A stretch of 35,359 bases of DNA from Acinetobacter calcoaceticus (GCF_004345325.1 NZ_SLVJ01000034.1:1-35359), one strand, 5' to 3'. Positions 6,929 through 15,589 are shown, counted from the first letter of the stretch. The notes: generated by a model from the sequence alone, not told the origin. Numbers and translations are program-made.

Positions 6929-7588
6929 TTAGATTTTGCGTTTGTCCAATTGCATTGCGATTTGATCACCCAAATATTGGATCAGCATCACCATGATCAC
7001 CAAGACTATGATCACCGCCAACATGATTTGCATATCAAAGCGTTGATAGCCGTAACGGTAAGCGATATCACCCAAACCGCCTGCACCAATCGCCCCCGCA
7101 ATCGCTGAAGAATTGATCATGGTCACCAAGGTGACGGTAAATCCTGCCACGATACCGGGCAGGGCTTCGGGAATCAGCACATGGCGAATGATTTGCTGAC
7201 GATTACAACCCATCGCCTGTGCGGCTTCGACCAAACCCAGATCGACCTCTCTTAAGCTGACTTCGGCGATGCGAGCGAAAAAGGGAGTCGCTGCAATACT
7301 CAGCGGCACCACTGCCGCCCAGACGCCATAGCTGGTGCCAACAATCAAGCGGGTCAAGGGGATCAAGGCCACCATTAGGATCAGAAATGGAATTGAACGG
7401 CCAATGTTGACGATGCTGCCAATGCTTTGATTGATCGACTTAGAGGGTGCAATGCCTTGGTCAGAACTACACACCAAGACCAATGCCAAGGGGAGCCCAC
7501 AAATCAATGCCCCCAGCGCTGATACACCGACCATCAGTAGGGTATCTAGACTCCCAGTGATTAACAATTCAATGAGTTGGTCGTGCAT
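6929..7588 (-). CDS. metI: MetI-type ABC transporter permease
   Basis: This 219-residue integral membrane protein has five or so helices and the EAA loop EAAQAMGCNRQQIIRHVLIPEALPGIV that docks on the ATPase. The family (MetI) forms homodimers that move methionine or related sulfur compounds across the inner membrane with MetN and MetQ. I start it at MHDQLIE because GAGGAG lies seven bases upstream; the frame stays open five codons further. It overlaps the end of metN by 20 bases, so translation is coupled. It is the last gene of the sulfur-scavenging unit. Because of the company it keeps, its substrate may be an organosulfur compound rather than methionine; that is inference. Confidence 0.93.
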   Translation of the reverse strand: MHDQLIELLITGSLDTLLMVGVSALGALICGLPLALVLVCSSDQGIAPSKSINQSIGSIVNIGRSIPFLILMVALIPLTRLIVGTSYGVWAAVVPLSIAATPFFARIAEVSLREVDLGLVEAAQAMGCNRQQIIRHVLIPEALPGIVAGFTVTLVTMINSSAIAGAIGAGGLGDIAYRYGYQRFDMQIMLAVIIVLVIMVMLIQYLGDQIAMQLDKRKI

Positions 7589-8639
7589 AACCCAGCTCCT
7601 CAATGCGTATATGTAATGGCTGCAATTGTTGCCTCAATGCGGCAACATCCAGATGAAGGTCAGCCACACCGATCAACAGTTGACCGACCAGATGATGTTG
7701 GATCAGATCGACTTGGCTTTGATAGAGCTGTACCGGTGCTGCAAATAACGGCAAGATTTGATTAAGTTGGGGTGCTTGATGCGCGGGCACGGCATAGTGC
7801 AAATTAAAAATATGATGGGTGCTACTCAGGTCGGCATGCGGTTTGAGTTGAAAATCCAGACTTGGCAGGTTTAATTGCAACAATTCTTGGGTGATCGCAT
7901 GTTGAGGTTGGGAAAACACCGACCAAACTTGACCGCTTTCAACGATCTGGCCCTGATCAATCACCACCACCTGATCACAAATCTCGCGAATCACTTGCAT
8001 TTCGTGGGTTATCAAAACCATGGTGATCCCCAGTTTTTGATTAATCTGTTTTAACAAGGCCAAGATACTGGCAGTACTTTCTGGATCGAGGGCTGAGGTG
8101 GCTTCATCACAGAGCAAAATCTGCGGTTGGTTGACCAAGGCGCGAGCGATGCCAACACGTTGTTTTTGTCCACCAGAGAGTTGTGCTGGATAATGCTGCG
8201 CCTTGGCGCTGAGGCCGACCAAGTCCAAAACCTCAGTGACCCGCTGCAGAATAATCGCTTTTTCTGTACCCGTGATTGTTAGCGGTAGTGCAATATTCTC
8301 CCAGACCGTTTTGGCTGACATCAGGTTGAAATGTTGAAAGATCATGCCTATTTTCTGGCGCAGTTGATTGAGGCCATGTGCATCGAGGTCCTGTAAGGAC
8401 TGGTTCCGGATATGGATGCTGCCTGTGTCGATGGACTCCAATCCATTCAAGGTGCGCAGCAATGATGATTTGCCAGCGCCACTTTTACCAATGATGCCAA
8501 GGATACGACCTTGCGCAATATCAAGATTGATATCCTTTAGGGCATGCACAATGTGCTGATTGACCTGATAGCTTTTATTCACGGCTTTGATTTGTATATG
8601 TGGCAAGGCAAAATCAACCTGTGCGCCAAAACTCACCAT
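7569..8639 (-). CDS. metN: MetN-type ABC transporter ATPase
   Basis: The 356-residue ATPase contains a Walker A at residues 51-59 (GKSGAGKSS), the Q-loop FQHFNLM, the ABC signature LSGGQKQRVGIARAL, Walker B ILLCDEATSALD and the H-loop LITHEM. The C-terminal 90 residues look like the NIL (ACT-like) domain with which MetN senses intracellular methionine and shuts the transporter down. The start at 8639 has AAGGAG seven bases upstream; the open frame extends 11 codons further into the end of metQ, which is unlikely. It follows metQ by 11 bases and overlaps metI. Confidence 0.95.
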   Translation of the reverse strand: MVSFGAQVDFALPHIQIKAVNKSYQVNQHIVHALKDINLDIAQGRILGIIGKSGAGKSSLLRTLNGLESIDTGSIHIRNQSLQDLDAHGLNQLRQKIGMIFQHFNLMSAKTVWENIALPLTITGTEKAIILQRVTEVLDLVGLSAKAQHYPAQLSGGQKQRVGIARALVNQPQILLCDEATSALDPESTASILALLKQINQKLGITMVLITHEMQVIREICDQVVVIDQGQIVESGQVWSVFSQPQHAITQELLQLNLPSLDFQLKPHADLSSTHHIFNLHYAVPAHQAPQLNQILPLFAAPVQLYQSQVDLIQHHLVGQLLIGVADLHLDVAALRQQLQPLHIRIEELGYARPTH

Positions 8640-8650
8640 GAGCGTACTCC

Positions 8651-9508
8651 TTATTTCCAGCCTGGGAACCACAACTTCGCGCCAAAGTCTTGGTCTAATG
8701 CAGCTTTGACCTGAGGCGAGTTTTGGTAAATGGCGACAAAGCGCTTCAATCGATCCTGTGGGTCTGAGTAGCCTTCACGAACCACAAATAAAATCGCATA
8801 CTGGACATTGCTGTTGTCATCAAAGACCAAGGCACTTTCTGGATCAGCAGTTTTGGCCAAACGTAGATAATGGGGGTAGCCAAAAGCCAAGTCGGCATCA
8901 TCCAAGGCACGTGCAGTTTGCGGTCCTTCGACCTCAATAAATTGTAAGTCCTTAGGATTGGATGCAATGTCCTTTAAACCACTTAGGGTGTTTTTCGGAT
9001 CGTTGAGTTGGATCAATTTTGCTTGTTGCAGCAGCAACAGGGCACGACCTTGATTGACTGGATCATTGGGAACCACCACTTTGGCTTGCTGAGGCAATGC
9101 GGTTAAATCAGTGTATTTCTTGGAATATAATCCCACATGCGAGGCTGCACCCGCGGCAAAGGCAGTGAGCTTAAAGCCAGTTTCTTTAATTACATTGTCT
9201 AAAAATGGTTGATGCTGAAAAAAATTGGCATCTATATCGCCGTGATTTAAGGTGATGTTGGGGGTGTTCCAATCAGAGAACTCCACCAATTTGACTGCAA
9301 TGCCTTGTTTTTTTGCCTCATCGACCGCAACTTGCAGTGGTTTGGCCAAAGATGGACCCACGCCAATAATTAATGGTGCTAAAGCATTGTTTTGTGTTTG
9401 ATCGGCAGTTGCTGTCGACCGTGTTTGGTTCCAGATCACTGCGGCAACAATGGCGATCAACGCCACTGTGGCTACGATCCAGACGGTTTTGGGCTGAGAT
9501 TTGGCCAT
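8651..9508 (-). CDS. metQ: MetQ/NlpA-family substrate-binding protein with membrane anchor
   Basis: This 285-residue binding protein of the NlpA family carries typical phrases: PLIIGVGPSLAKPLQVAVDEAKKQGI, SDWNTPNITLNHGDIDANFFQHQPFLD, VVVPNDPVNQGRALLLLQ. It delivers substrate to MetNI. E. coli MetQ is a lipoprotein, but this one has no cysteine near its start. Instead a single hydrophobic segment (about residues 8-26) follows a basic start, so it is either anchored by an uncleaved helix or cleaved and soluble. It sits 86 bases after the DszA-like monooxygenase with no terminator between, which suggests cotranscription. Substrate could be methionine, or a sulfonate/sulfone-type compound fed to the monooxygenases (inference). 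Confidence 0.92.
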   Translation of the reverse strand: MAKSQPKTVWIVATVALIAIVAAVIWNQTRSTATADQTQNNALAPLIIGVGPSLAKPLQVAVDEAKKQGIAVKLVEFSDWNTPNITLNHGDIDANFFQHQPFLDNVIKETGFKLTAFAAGAASHVGLYSKKYTDLTALPQQAKVVVPNDPVNQGRALLLLQQAKLIQLNDPKNTLSGLKDIASNPKDLQFIEVEGPQTARALDDADLAFGYPHYLRLAKTADPESALVFDDNSNVQYAILFVVREGYSDPQDRLKRFVAIYQNSPQVKAALDQDFGAKLWFPGWK

Positions 9509-9594
9509 ATGATTTCCCTATTGTAATGTCATCTATTATCTAGAGCTTTATGGTTTTTGAATAAATGGGTCTTTGGATTTAGTGGCTATTCGGT

Positions 9595-11058
9595 TTACTG
9601 GCTATCCAGTGCAAAGGCCGTGCTTTGCTGCTGATCCGACTGCGCTGCTTGACATCGATAGGCTTGAACGGGATGTTGTGTTGACAACAAATCACCTTGA
9701 TTAAATAGTTTGTTGCGTAACGTCCCTGCTGCATAGGCGGTCTTATAACGACCTCGCGACTGCAATTCAGGCACGACCCAACGGATAAAATCATGATGTG
9801 ATTCGGGTGCCACGGTTCGGGTCAGGTTAAAGCCATCGATACCGGTTTCATCGAGTATGTGAATCAGTTTTTCAGCCACGGTCTGACCACTTCCGACAAT
9901 GAGCGGATAGCGGCCGCCAAGCAGGTGCTGGGCTTTTAAATTTGCAGGGGTAATCTGTAGTTGCTTAAACTTTTCATTGACCGAGGCGATGCTATTGGTC
10001 TGGCGGTAGGGAATGGCTTCATCTTCGGCATAGCGCGATAGGTCGATCCCGACTGAGCTGGAATAATGTGCCAAACCTGCTTCAGGACTGGCATAGCGGG
10101 CGTATTCTGCGAGTTTTTCCTCCGCTTGTGCATCGGTGGCAGCAGTCACTACCGTGGTTCCAACAAAAATTTTAATCGCTGCAGGATCTCGACCATTTTT
10201 CTGAGCTTGAAGCCGAATCTTTTCCACTTGGGCTTTGATGTTGGCGACTGTGTCGCCGCCGATAAATAGACATTCTGCATGTTGGGTGGCAAAGGCTAAA
10301 CCGCGTGGCGATGCACCTGCTTGAAATAACACTGGTGTGCGCTGCGGCGAAGGGGCAACTTGAAACACCCCTTGGCTCTGATAAAACTGACCTTGATGAT
10401 CAATGGCATGGACTTTTGTAGGATCGCTAAAGATCCGCTGTTGCTTGTCTTTGAGCACAGCATCGCTTTGCCATGAACCCTCCCAAAACTTGTAGCACAG
10501 GCTGAGAAATTCTTCGGCTTGTGCATAGCGCAGGTCATGATCTTTTAAGCCTTTTTGCCCAATCAAACGCTCCGCACTGTCCAAATAACCGGTCACAATA
10601 TTCCAGCCGATACGGCCTTGGGTCAGATGGTCGAGGGTGGCAAAGCGCCGTGCAAACGGGTAGGGCGTCTCATAACTCAGATTGACGGTCACCCCAAAAC
10701 CAAGATGCTGGGTCACCGCAGCCATGGCAGAGATCAAAGGCGCGGGATCGTGGCTAGGCAGTTGGATCGATTCTTTTAAGGTCAGGTCAATATTGTCTTG
10801 ATAGACATCATAAACACCGGTGATATCCGCGATAAATAAGCCATCAAATAAACCTTTTTCCAAGGTCTGTGCCAGTTCAGTCCAGTAACTGAGTTGATCA
10901 AAACGATGCGATTGATCACGTGGATGGGTCCACAAACCATGATTGATATGACCGACACTATTCATATCAAAGGCATTTAGCAGTATCTGTTTCGGCCTAT
11001 GTGCTGGATCAGATGCACTGTCAGTTGAGTCGAGTGAGACTTGAGCAGGGTGGTTCAT
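9595..11058 (-). CDS. NtaA/SnaA/DszA-family FMN-dependent monooxygenase
   Basis: This 487-residue flavin enzyme belongs to the bacterial luciferase-like group C monooxygenases (nitrilotriacetate monooxygenase A, DszA/SoxA, EmoA). Supporting phrases are LNAFDMNSVGHINHGLW, FDGLFIADITGVYDVY, GFGVTVNLSYETPYPFARRFATLDHLTQGRIGWNIVTGYLDSA and PVLFQAGASPRG. The family uses FMNH2, supplied by a separate reductase, and O2 to cleave C-N or C-S bonds. Start MNHPAQ at 11058 overlaps the stop of the preceding gene (TAATG) and has AGGGACC upstream; the frame is open 23 codons earlier. The pairing with two SfnB/DszC-like genes indicates desulfurization. The substrate is unknown and no flavin reductase gene adjoins it. 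Confidence 0.92.
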   Translation of the reverse strand: MNHPAQVSLDSTDSASDPAHRPKQILLNAFDMNSVGHINHGLWTHPRDQSHRFDQLSYWTELAQTLEKGLFDGLFIADITGVYDVYQDNIDLTLKESIQLPSHDPAPLISAMAAVTQHLGFGVTVNLSYETPYPFARRFATLDHLTQGRIGWNIVTGYLDSAERLIGQKGLKDHDLRYAQAEEFLSLCYKFWEGSWQSDAVLKDKQQRIFSDPTKVHAIDHQGQFYQSQGVFQVAPSPQRTPVLFQAGASPRGLAFATQHAECLFIGGDTVANIKAQVEKIRLQAQKNGRDPAAIKIFVGTTVVTAATDAQAEEKLAEYARYASPEAGLAHYSSSVGIDLSRYAEDEAIPYRQTNSIASVNEKFKQLQITPANLKAQHLLGGRYPLIVGSGQTVAEKLIHILDETGIDGFNLTRTVAPESHHDFIRWVVPELQSRGRYKTAYAAGTLRNKLFNQGDLLSTQHPVQAYRCQAAQSDQQQSTAFALDSQ

Positions 11059-12281
11059 TACAAGGTCCCTCGGCGTGGCGGCAACTGCCCATTTAAAATA
11101 TATTGACCGATGAAATAATATTTCCAACGTGTGGCATCATGCAGGGTATGTACTCGGGCATTTCGCCAATACCGATCCAAACCATCACTGCGTTGGCTGC
11201 CACGACTGCCGGCCAGTTCGATCAATTTTGATGCGGCTTTTAGTGCAGTTTCGCTACTGTGCGCACGTACTTTGGCGACATCGATTGAGGCACGGGCAAT
11301 ATTTTCGATATCAGGTCGTGGTCGAGCCAGCTCAATCGATTGTGCTGCATGTTGAAGCAATAATTCACTGGCGCGCACATCGGCCGCGACTCGACCCAAC
11401 TCAAACAGGGTTAAGGGGTCTTGATGTGCAAAATCAACATCAGCATCAATCCATGGGCGGGCTTTTTTGACCCTCAGCAGCGTTTCTTCAAATGCCGCAC
11501 GTGCAATACCGACCTCAATGGCGGCATGCATGATTTGTGCGAGGGGGCCAACCAAGGTCGGTAACTGAAAGACTTGATCAAAGGGCAGCAGCTCATCGGC
11601 ACTGACCTTGACCTGATGTAATTTTACTGTGCCACTGCCCGTGATTTTTTGTCCAAATCCAGACCAGTCATCAATACGTTGTAGACCTTCACGATCTGCC
11701 GGGATAAAGGCCAAGTACTCGCGCTCGTCCACATCGCGGACCAAGGTGGGGATGCGGTGTGCGAACAGACTGCCTGTGCAATAAAACTTTTCACCATTTA
11801 CCACATAGCCCTGAGCGGTCGCTGTGACGGTACTGTATTTGGCGGCTGAGGTTTTGGTTTTAAATTCGGCTAGGGCATTACCGAAACGTGCGCCTGCCAA
11901 CACCTCCGCATAATATTTTTGTTTTTGTTGTTCAGTACCACTGTTGCGCAAGACTTCGAGTGCATAAAAATGGTTTTGCGGGATTTGACCTATAGAACCA
12001 TCGGCGCCGCTGATTAGGGCAATGATTTTAACCAAGGTCTGGGTGGTAACTTCAGCGCCACCATATTGTTTGGGCACGGTAATCGCCCATAGCCCAGATT
12101 GGCTCAAGGCTTCAATTTCATCGAAAGGCAGTAGTCGCTGTTGATCACGTTGCACCGCATCGATTTTAAGTTGTTGTGCAAAGCGTTGTGCAATGGCTAA
12201 GGCTTCGGCATCGGTTTGAATAATATGCGCATGCGATTTTGGCTTGGCATCAACGGGGCTAATTTTTTGAAAAGTGCTCAT
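11058..12281 (-). CDS. sfnB: SfnB/DszC-like flavin monooxygenase (acyl-CoA dehydrogenase fold), second copy
   Basis: This 407-residue protein has the acyl-CoA dehydrogenase fold used by group D flavin monooxygenases such as DszC and by SfnB of dimethyl sulfone use. Seen in the chain: helical N-domain with ALSQSGLWAITVPKQYGGAEV, beta-domain YVVNGEKFYCTGSLFAHRI, then GFGQKITGSGTVKLHQVKV, and a C-domain ending ELAGSRGSQRSDGLDRYWRNARVHTLHDATRWKYY. The arginine-rich end is shared with the gene just upstream, so the two are tandem paralogues. Start MSTFQKIS at 12281 has TAGGAG seven bases ahead and lies 10 bases after the previous stop; the open frame extends 38 codons upstream. Likely role: oxygenation of an organosulfur compound during sulfate limitation. 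Confidence 0.9.
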   Translation of the reverse strand: MSTFQKISPVDAKPKSHAHIIQTDAEALAIAQRFAQQLKIDAVQRDQQRLLPFDEIEALSQSGLWAITVPKQYGGAEVTTQTLVKIIALISGADGSIGQIPQNHFYALEVLRNSGTEQQKQKYYAEVLAGARFGNALAEFKTKTSAAKYSTVTATAQGYVVNGEKFYCTGSLFAHRIPTLVRDVDEREYLAFIPADREGLQRIDDWSGFGQKITGSGTVKLHQVKVSADELLPFDQVFQLPTLVGPLAQIMHAAIEVGIARAAFEETLLRVKKARPWIDADVDFAHQDPLTLFELGRVAADVRASELLLQHAAQSIELARPRPDIENIARASIDVAKVRAHSSETALKAASKLIELAGSRGSQRSDGLDRYWRNARVHTLHDATRWKYYFIGQYILNGQLPPRRGTL

Positions 12282-12291
12282 ATTCCAACTC

Positions 12292-13497
12292 CTAAATCCA
12301 AGCATGACGTGCGGTCTGTAGGCCATTGAGGTAATAGTTGCCAATGGCATGTAATTTCCATCGCACCGGATCATGCAAGGTATGCACGCGGGCATTGCGC
12401 CAATGTTGATCTAAGTTGTGTTGATTTAAGCTCGATCGACTGCCACCGAGCTCATGCAGTTTTTCTGAGATGTGTAATGCGGCATCGTTGGCATAGACTT
12501 TGGCTTCGGCCACCACGATGGAGGCTTTACTGGCTTGGGCCGCAGTGACCTGATCGAGTTGGTCGAGTTCATCTAAGTAGCGCGCAGCTTCATCCAATAA
12601 TAAATTTGCCGCTGTCAGCAGCACATCGAGTTTGCCAACCTCTTGTAAACTAAAGGCTTCAAATCGTGCTTGATCGACTTGTGCATCGACAATAGGACGA
12701 GCCTTATGTATTGCGTTTAAGGTATCGGCGAAAGCTGCCTCTGCAATTCCGACATCAATCGCGACTTGGATCAGCTGCGAATAGGCACCACGATAACTGC
12801 TTGGATCGGCTAATGGTTTTTCATCAAATATTCGATCAGCTGCCACAACCACATTGTGCAATTGAATACTGCCACTGGCGGTGCTGCGTTGCCCAAAACC
12901 ATCCCAATCATTTAAGATCGTGACCCCTTCAGCCTTGGCATCGATGATGCACAGCACCACATGCCCCTCTGGATGTACTGCACGAATCGCCAACCAATCC
13001 GCAAAAGCACTGCCCGTGGAATAAAACTTTTCACCATTGAGGCGATATTCCCCATCCACAAAATCCAAACTGGTGGACACTGTTCTTGAATCTTGGGTAT
13101 TTCGTTCTGGGCCACCATTGGCAAGGCGCTTGCCTTTGAGGATTTCAGCAAAGATCCAGGCTTTTTGCGCCTCAGTTCCTGTACGATCCAGCGAGTTGAG
13201 TAAGCCAAATTGATTTTGTGGAATTTGTCCGACACTGGCATCGGCTTTGGAGATGATTTTAAACACCTGTGCCAAGGTGTGATTGGACACAAAGGCTGCA
13301 CCATAATGTTTCGGGATACGAATGGCACCCAAACCTTTGAGACTAAAAAGCGCGATGACATCATCAGGGAGTTGGCCGTGTTGATCGCGTTGATTGCGTT
13401 GAACCAAAGCAAAATCAGCGAGTTGATAAGCTGCATTGATGGCTTGTTGATCATCCTCGATCACATAGGCTGTTTTTTGGGAAGTAAAATTAGACAT
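12292..13497 (-). CDS. sfnB: SfnB-family sulfur acquisition oxidoreductase, first copy
   Basis: This 401-residue acyl-CoA-dehydrogenase-like flavoprotein resembles its neighbour throughout: FSLKGLGAIRIPKHYGAAFV, GEYRLNGEKFYSTGSAFADWL, DGFGQRSTASGSIQLHNVVV and the ending LGGSRSSLNQHNLDQHWRNARVHTLHDPVRWKLHAIG. Family knowledge: SfnB is induced by sulfate starvation and linked to dimethyl sulfone and related sulfur sources in Pseudomonas. The start ATG at 13497 has AAAGG seven bases upstream. It is the promoter-proximal gene of a six-gene minus-strand unit. A DszC-like S-oxygenase activity is inferred from the fold and context, not proven. Confidence 0.92.
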   Translation of the reverse strand: MSNFTSQKTAYVIEDDQQAINAAYQLADFALVQRNQRDQHGQLPDDVIALFSLKGLGAIRIPKHYGAAFVSNHTLAQVFKIISKADASVGQIPQNQFGLLNSLDRTGTEAQKAWIFAEILKGKRLANGGPERNTQDSRTVSTSLDFVDGEYRLNGEKFYSTGSAFADWLAIRAVHPEGHVVLCIIDAKAEGVTILNDWDGFGQRSTASGSIQLHNVVVAADRIFDEKPLADPSSYRGAYSQLIQVAIDVGIAEAAFADTLNAIHKARPIVDAQVDQARFEAFSLQEVGKLDVLLTAANLLLDEAARYLDELDQLDQVTAAQASKASIVVAEAKVYANDAALHISEKLHELGGSRSSLNQHNLDQHWRNARVHTLHDPVRWKLHAIGNYYLNGLQTARHAWI

Positions 13498-13875
13498 ATC
13501 AATACCTTTTTCTCAATATTGAAACGCTACGCAATCCCACGGCAAAAAATAACCGATCAATTCTGCTGAGGTTATGATAAAAATGCTAAAAGAAAATTTA
13601 TGCAAATGAATGACTTAAACTAGATATATTAATTGGTTGAAATATAGAGCTTTATTAAATATTACTTTTGATTAAATCGATGGGTTCGAGTTGTATATAC
13701 GCAACAGGTATATCGATTAAAAAAACACTTATAAATCAGAAAATAATCCGAGTGAAATTGTAGGACTTTTGAACTCAAAGTATATTGTAATTCTGAGCTT
13801 GGCTGATTACAGTAAAGCGGCAAAGGTGACAAACTCTCTTGAACCATAGCAGTAAAATTATAATGTGGAGCTTTT
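13498..13875. other. Divergent intergenic region between the sulfur unit and the GST gene
   Basis: This AT-rich stretch must hold the promoter of the sfnB-metI unit (minus) and of the GST gene (plus). I could not define a convincing -35/-10 pair on either side. GTATAT occurs twice near 13693-13715. A short minus-strand open frame at 13662-13847 has no family resemblance and no good ribosome-binding site. Confidence 0.5.
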
Positions 13876-14640
13876 ATGCGTATTCTTTACCAGTTTCCCT
13901 TATCGCACTATTGTGAAAAAGCGCGCTGGTTACTTGATCATAAACAACTCGACTATGTTGCGCAGAATTTAATTCCTGGGGTACATCGTGCATTTGCACA
14001 GTTAAAGACCGGTCAAAATATTTTACCGATACTCAAAGATCAGGAGCAATGGATTGCGGATTCAACTTTGATCGCGTTGTATTTAGATGACAATTATCCA
14101 GAGCATGCCTTGTTGCGCTCCAACCAAACCTTGCGCGATCAGGCGCTAGAAATCAACCTTTTGTCTAATGAATTAGGGAAACATGTGCGACGCTGGGGCT
14201 TGGCACACTCACTTTCAGTGAGTGACGAACCTTTAGAGATTATGATTGGTGAGAAGGGCTACTTACGTCAGTTTGAGAAATTTTCTAAACCGATTTTAAA
14301 ATCGATCGTCAGCAAAGGTTATCAACTGGACGAAGAAAAGGTCACATTATCAAAGCAGCGCATCGATGAGATCGTGGCGACGTTAAATCAAAGCTTAATC
14401 GACAATGGTGGTCGCTATCTGGTGGGCAATCGTTTTGGCTTGGCGGATATCGCCGTTTGTGCCATGTTGGCGCCCTTACTCGAATTAGAGCATACGCCGT
14501 GGGAACGAGAACCTGAGACTAAACAATCTGCTGAATTTAACGAATATAAACAAAGCCTTTTAACTTTGCCATTGGGGCAATATGTGCAGCGCATCTATGC
14601 CACTGAACGCAATGCCCGAGTTGATTGGCGCGGCTTATAA
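13876..14640 (+). CDS. Glutathione S-transferase family protein
   Basis: This 254-residue protein has a thioredoxin-fold N-terminal domain (ILYQFPLSHYCEKARWLLDHKQLDYVAQNL, then NILPILKDQEQWIADSTLIALYLDDNYP with the Pro and Ser/Asp that contact glutathione) and a helical C-terminal domain with GGRYLVGNRFGLADIAVCAMLAPL, the GST capping-box region. It probably conjugates or reduces electrophilic compounds with glutathione in the cytoplasm. GGAG five bases before the ATG supports the start. It is transcribed away from the sulfur-scavenging unit and ends at a strong terminator, so it is monocistronic. Shared control with the sulfur genes is possible but unproven. Confidence 0.88.
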   Translation: MRILYQFPLSHYCEKARWLLDHKQLDYVAQNLIPGVHRAFAQLKTGQNILPILKDQEQWIADSTLIALYLDDNYPEHALLRSNQTLRDQALEINLLSNELGKHVRRWGLAHSLSVSDEPLEIMIGEKGYLRQFEKFSKPILKSIVSKGYQLDEEKVTLSKQRIDEIVATLNQSLIDNGGRYLVGNRFGLADIAVCAMLAPLLELEHTPWEREPETKQSAEFNEYKQSLLTLPLGQYVQRIYATERNARVDWRGL

Positions 14641-14668
14641 ATATAGCGCTCATATTCAATTCATTCAT

Positions 14669-14692
14669 AAACGCCTGTAAGGGCGTTTTTTT
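14669..14692 (+). terminator. Rho-independent terminator after the GST gene
   Basis: AACGCC (14670-14675) pairs with GGCGTT (14682-14687), with extra A-T pairs at the base, followed by a run of seven T. It lies 30 bases after the GST stop. Confidence 0.88.
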
Positions 14693-15247
14693 ATGCCCTC
14701 ATCTCAGCAGTGAAAAAAAACAGCCGTGATTAGCCTTAAAATCACAATGAAATGGCGTCTAAACTGGATATTTGGTCGATATTTTTAATCAATGCGCTAT
14801 TCGTGGGAAATATTTTTAAAATAAATGAAAAATACTGCAATTTGAGGGAAAACTTCCGCATTCAATATCGCTATCTTAGTGTTCAAGGGTGATGGGGATT
14901 GAGGCGAGCAAGATTAGCCAAATTTGGGAGAAGGGCGCTAATCAACCCAAAAGGTCTCGATTCGACTTAGGACGCTATAGACCACAAGTTTATAGGCACA
15001 TGCAATGGGTTACAAACCTAGTGTTGTTGAAGTAAACCACAGTGTTTTCCTCTGCCCTTAAAAATTCGCAGTGTATGCTTAAAATAAAAATTGATTAAAA
15101 TATATAAAGACTAAAATAAATCATCAGTCCCAAATAATGCTAAGCAAAAAAAATTTAAACAATGTGAATGATTCGATGCCAGATGTTCAACGCGCTATAT
15201 TAAAATCCTATTGCTGAACTTCGATCAAACTCGTTCGCTTAAGCCAT
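14693..15247. other. Long intergenic region with a possible structured RNA
   Basis: There is no family-supported gene. On the + strand a core of about 175 bases (14885-15059) is bracketed by AAGGG/CCCTT and contains several stems: GATTAGC (14912-14918) with GCTAATC (14937-14943), GGTCT (14953-14957) with AGACC (14979-14983), and GGTT-aca-AACC near 15010. A 47-codon open frame begins at ATG 14891 and ends in TAA at about 15034; its codon use (AGG, CTA) is unlike neighbouring genes. The core could be a small RNA or degraded coding DNA. No U-tract terminator follows it. Confidence 0.3.
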
Positions 15248-15589
15248 TCAAGTTTGTTCCTGACAATACAATTGATATAGGCTTTGCATGAGTTTTAAGG
15301 TTTTCAGTTCACGAATCGAATAAAAAATCTGTTTGCCTTCGCGCCGTGTAGTGACCAATTCTGCTTTACGTAATACCGTCAACTGCTGCGATAAACTCGG
15401 CTGTAGGATCTCGGTAAGCGTCTCAATTTGTTGCACTGCAAGCTCACCATCTTTGAGTACGCAGAGGATTTTTAGTCGATCCGGATTGGAGAGATTTTTT
15501 AACTGCTGAGCAACATAATTGACCTTCTCGAAATCAAATGCAGCAAAGTCAAATGTTTCAATATCTAAAGGCAGCTTCGAGTTCGGCAT
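15248..15589 (-). CDS. bigR: BigR/SqrR-type ArsR-family persulfide-sensing repressor
   Basis: This 113-residue winged-helix protein has the ArsR/SmtB core (LSNPDRLKILCVLKDGELAVQQI, recognition helix QPSLSQQLTVLRKAELVTTRREGKQIFYS). It has exactly two cysteines, Cys43 and Cys109, 66 residues apart, the same spacing as the reactive pair of BigR (Cys42/Cys108) and SqrR (Cys41/Cys107). In those regulators a tetrasulfide or disulfide link between the two releases DNA when reactive sulfur accumulates. The metal-binding cysteine cluster of arsenic sensors is absent. It is divergent from two YeeE/YedE genes and a persulfide dioxygenase, the classic BigR regulon. The start codon context is weak (GAG 10 bases upstream). 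Confidence 0.92.
   Translation of the reverse strand: MPNSKLPLDIETFDFAAFDFEKVNYVAQQLKNLSNPDRLKILCVLKDGELAVQQIETLTEILQPSLSQQLTVLRKAELVTTRREGKQIFYSIRELKTLKLMQSLYQLYCQEQT

Noticed and set aside
6873..6929. AGCACATC/GATGTGCT inverted repeat between metI and ychF as a terminator
   Set aside because: The arms are only 8 bp, about 40 bases apart, and no T-run follows, so it is not a convincing terminator.
14885..15059. Calling the structured stretch 6S RNA
   Set aside because: Length is similar, but the characteristic conserved bases of 6S and the usual neighbouring gene are not seen.
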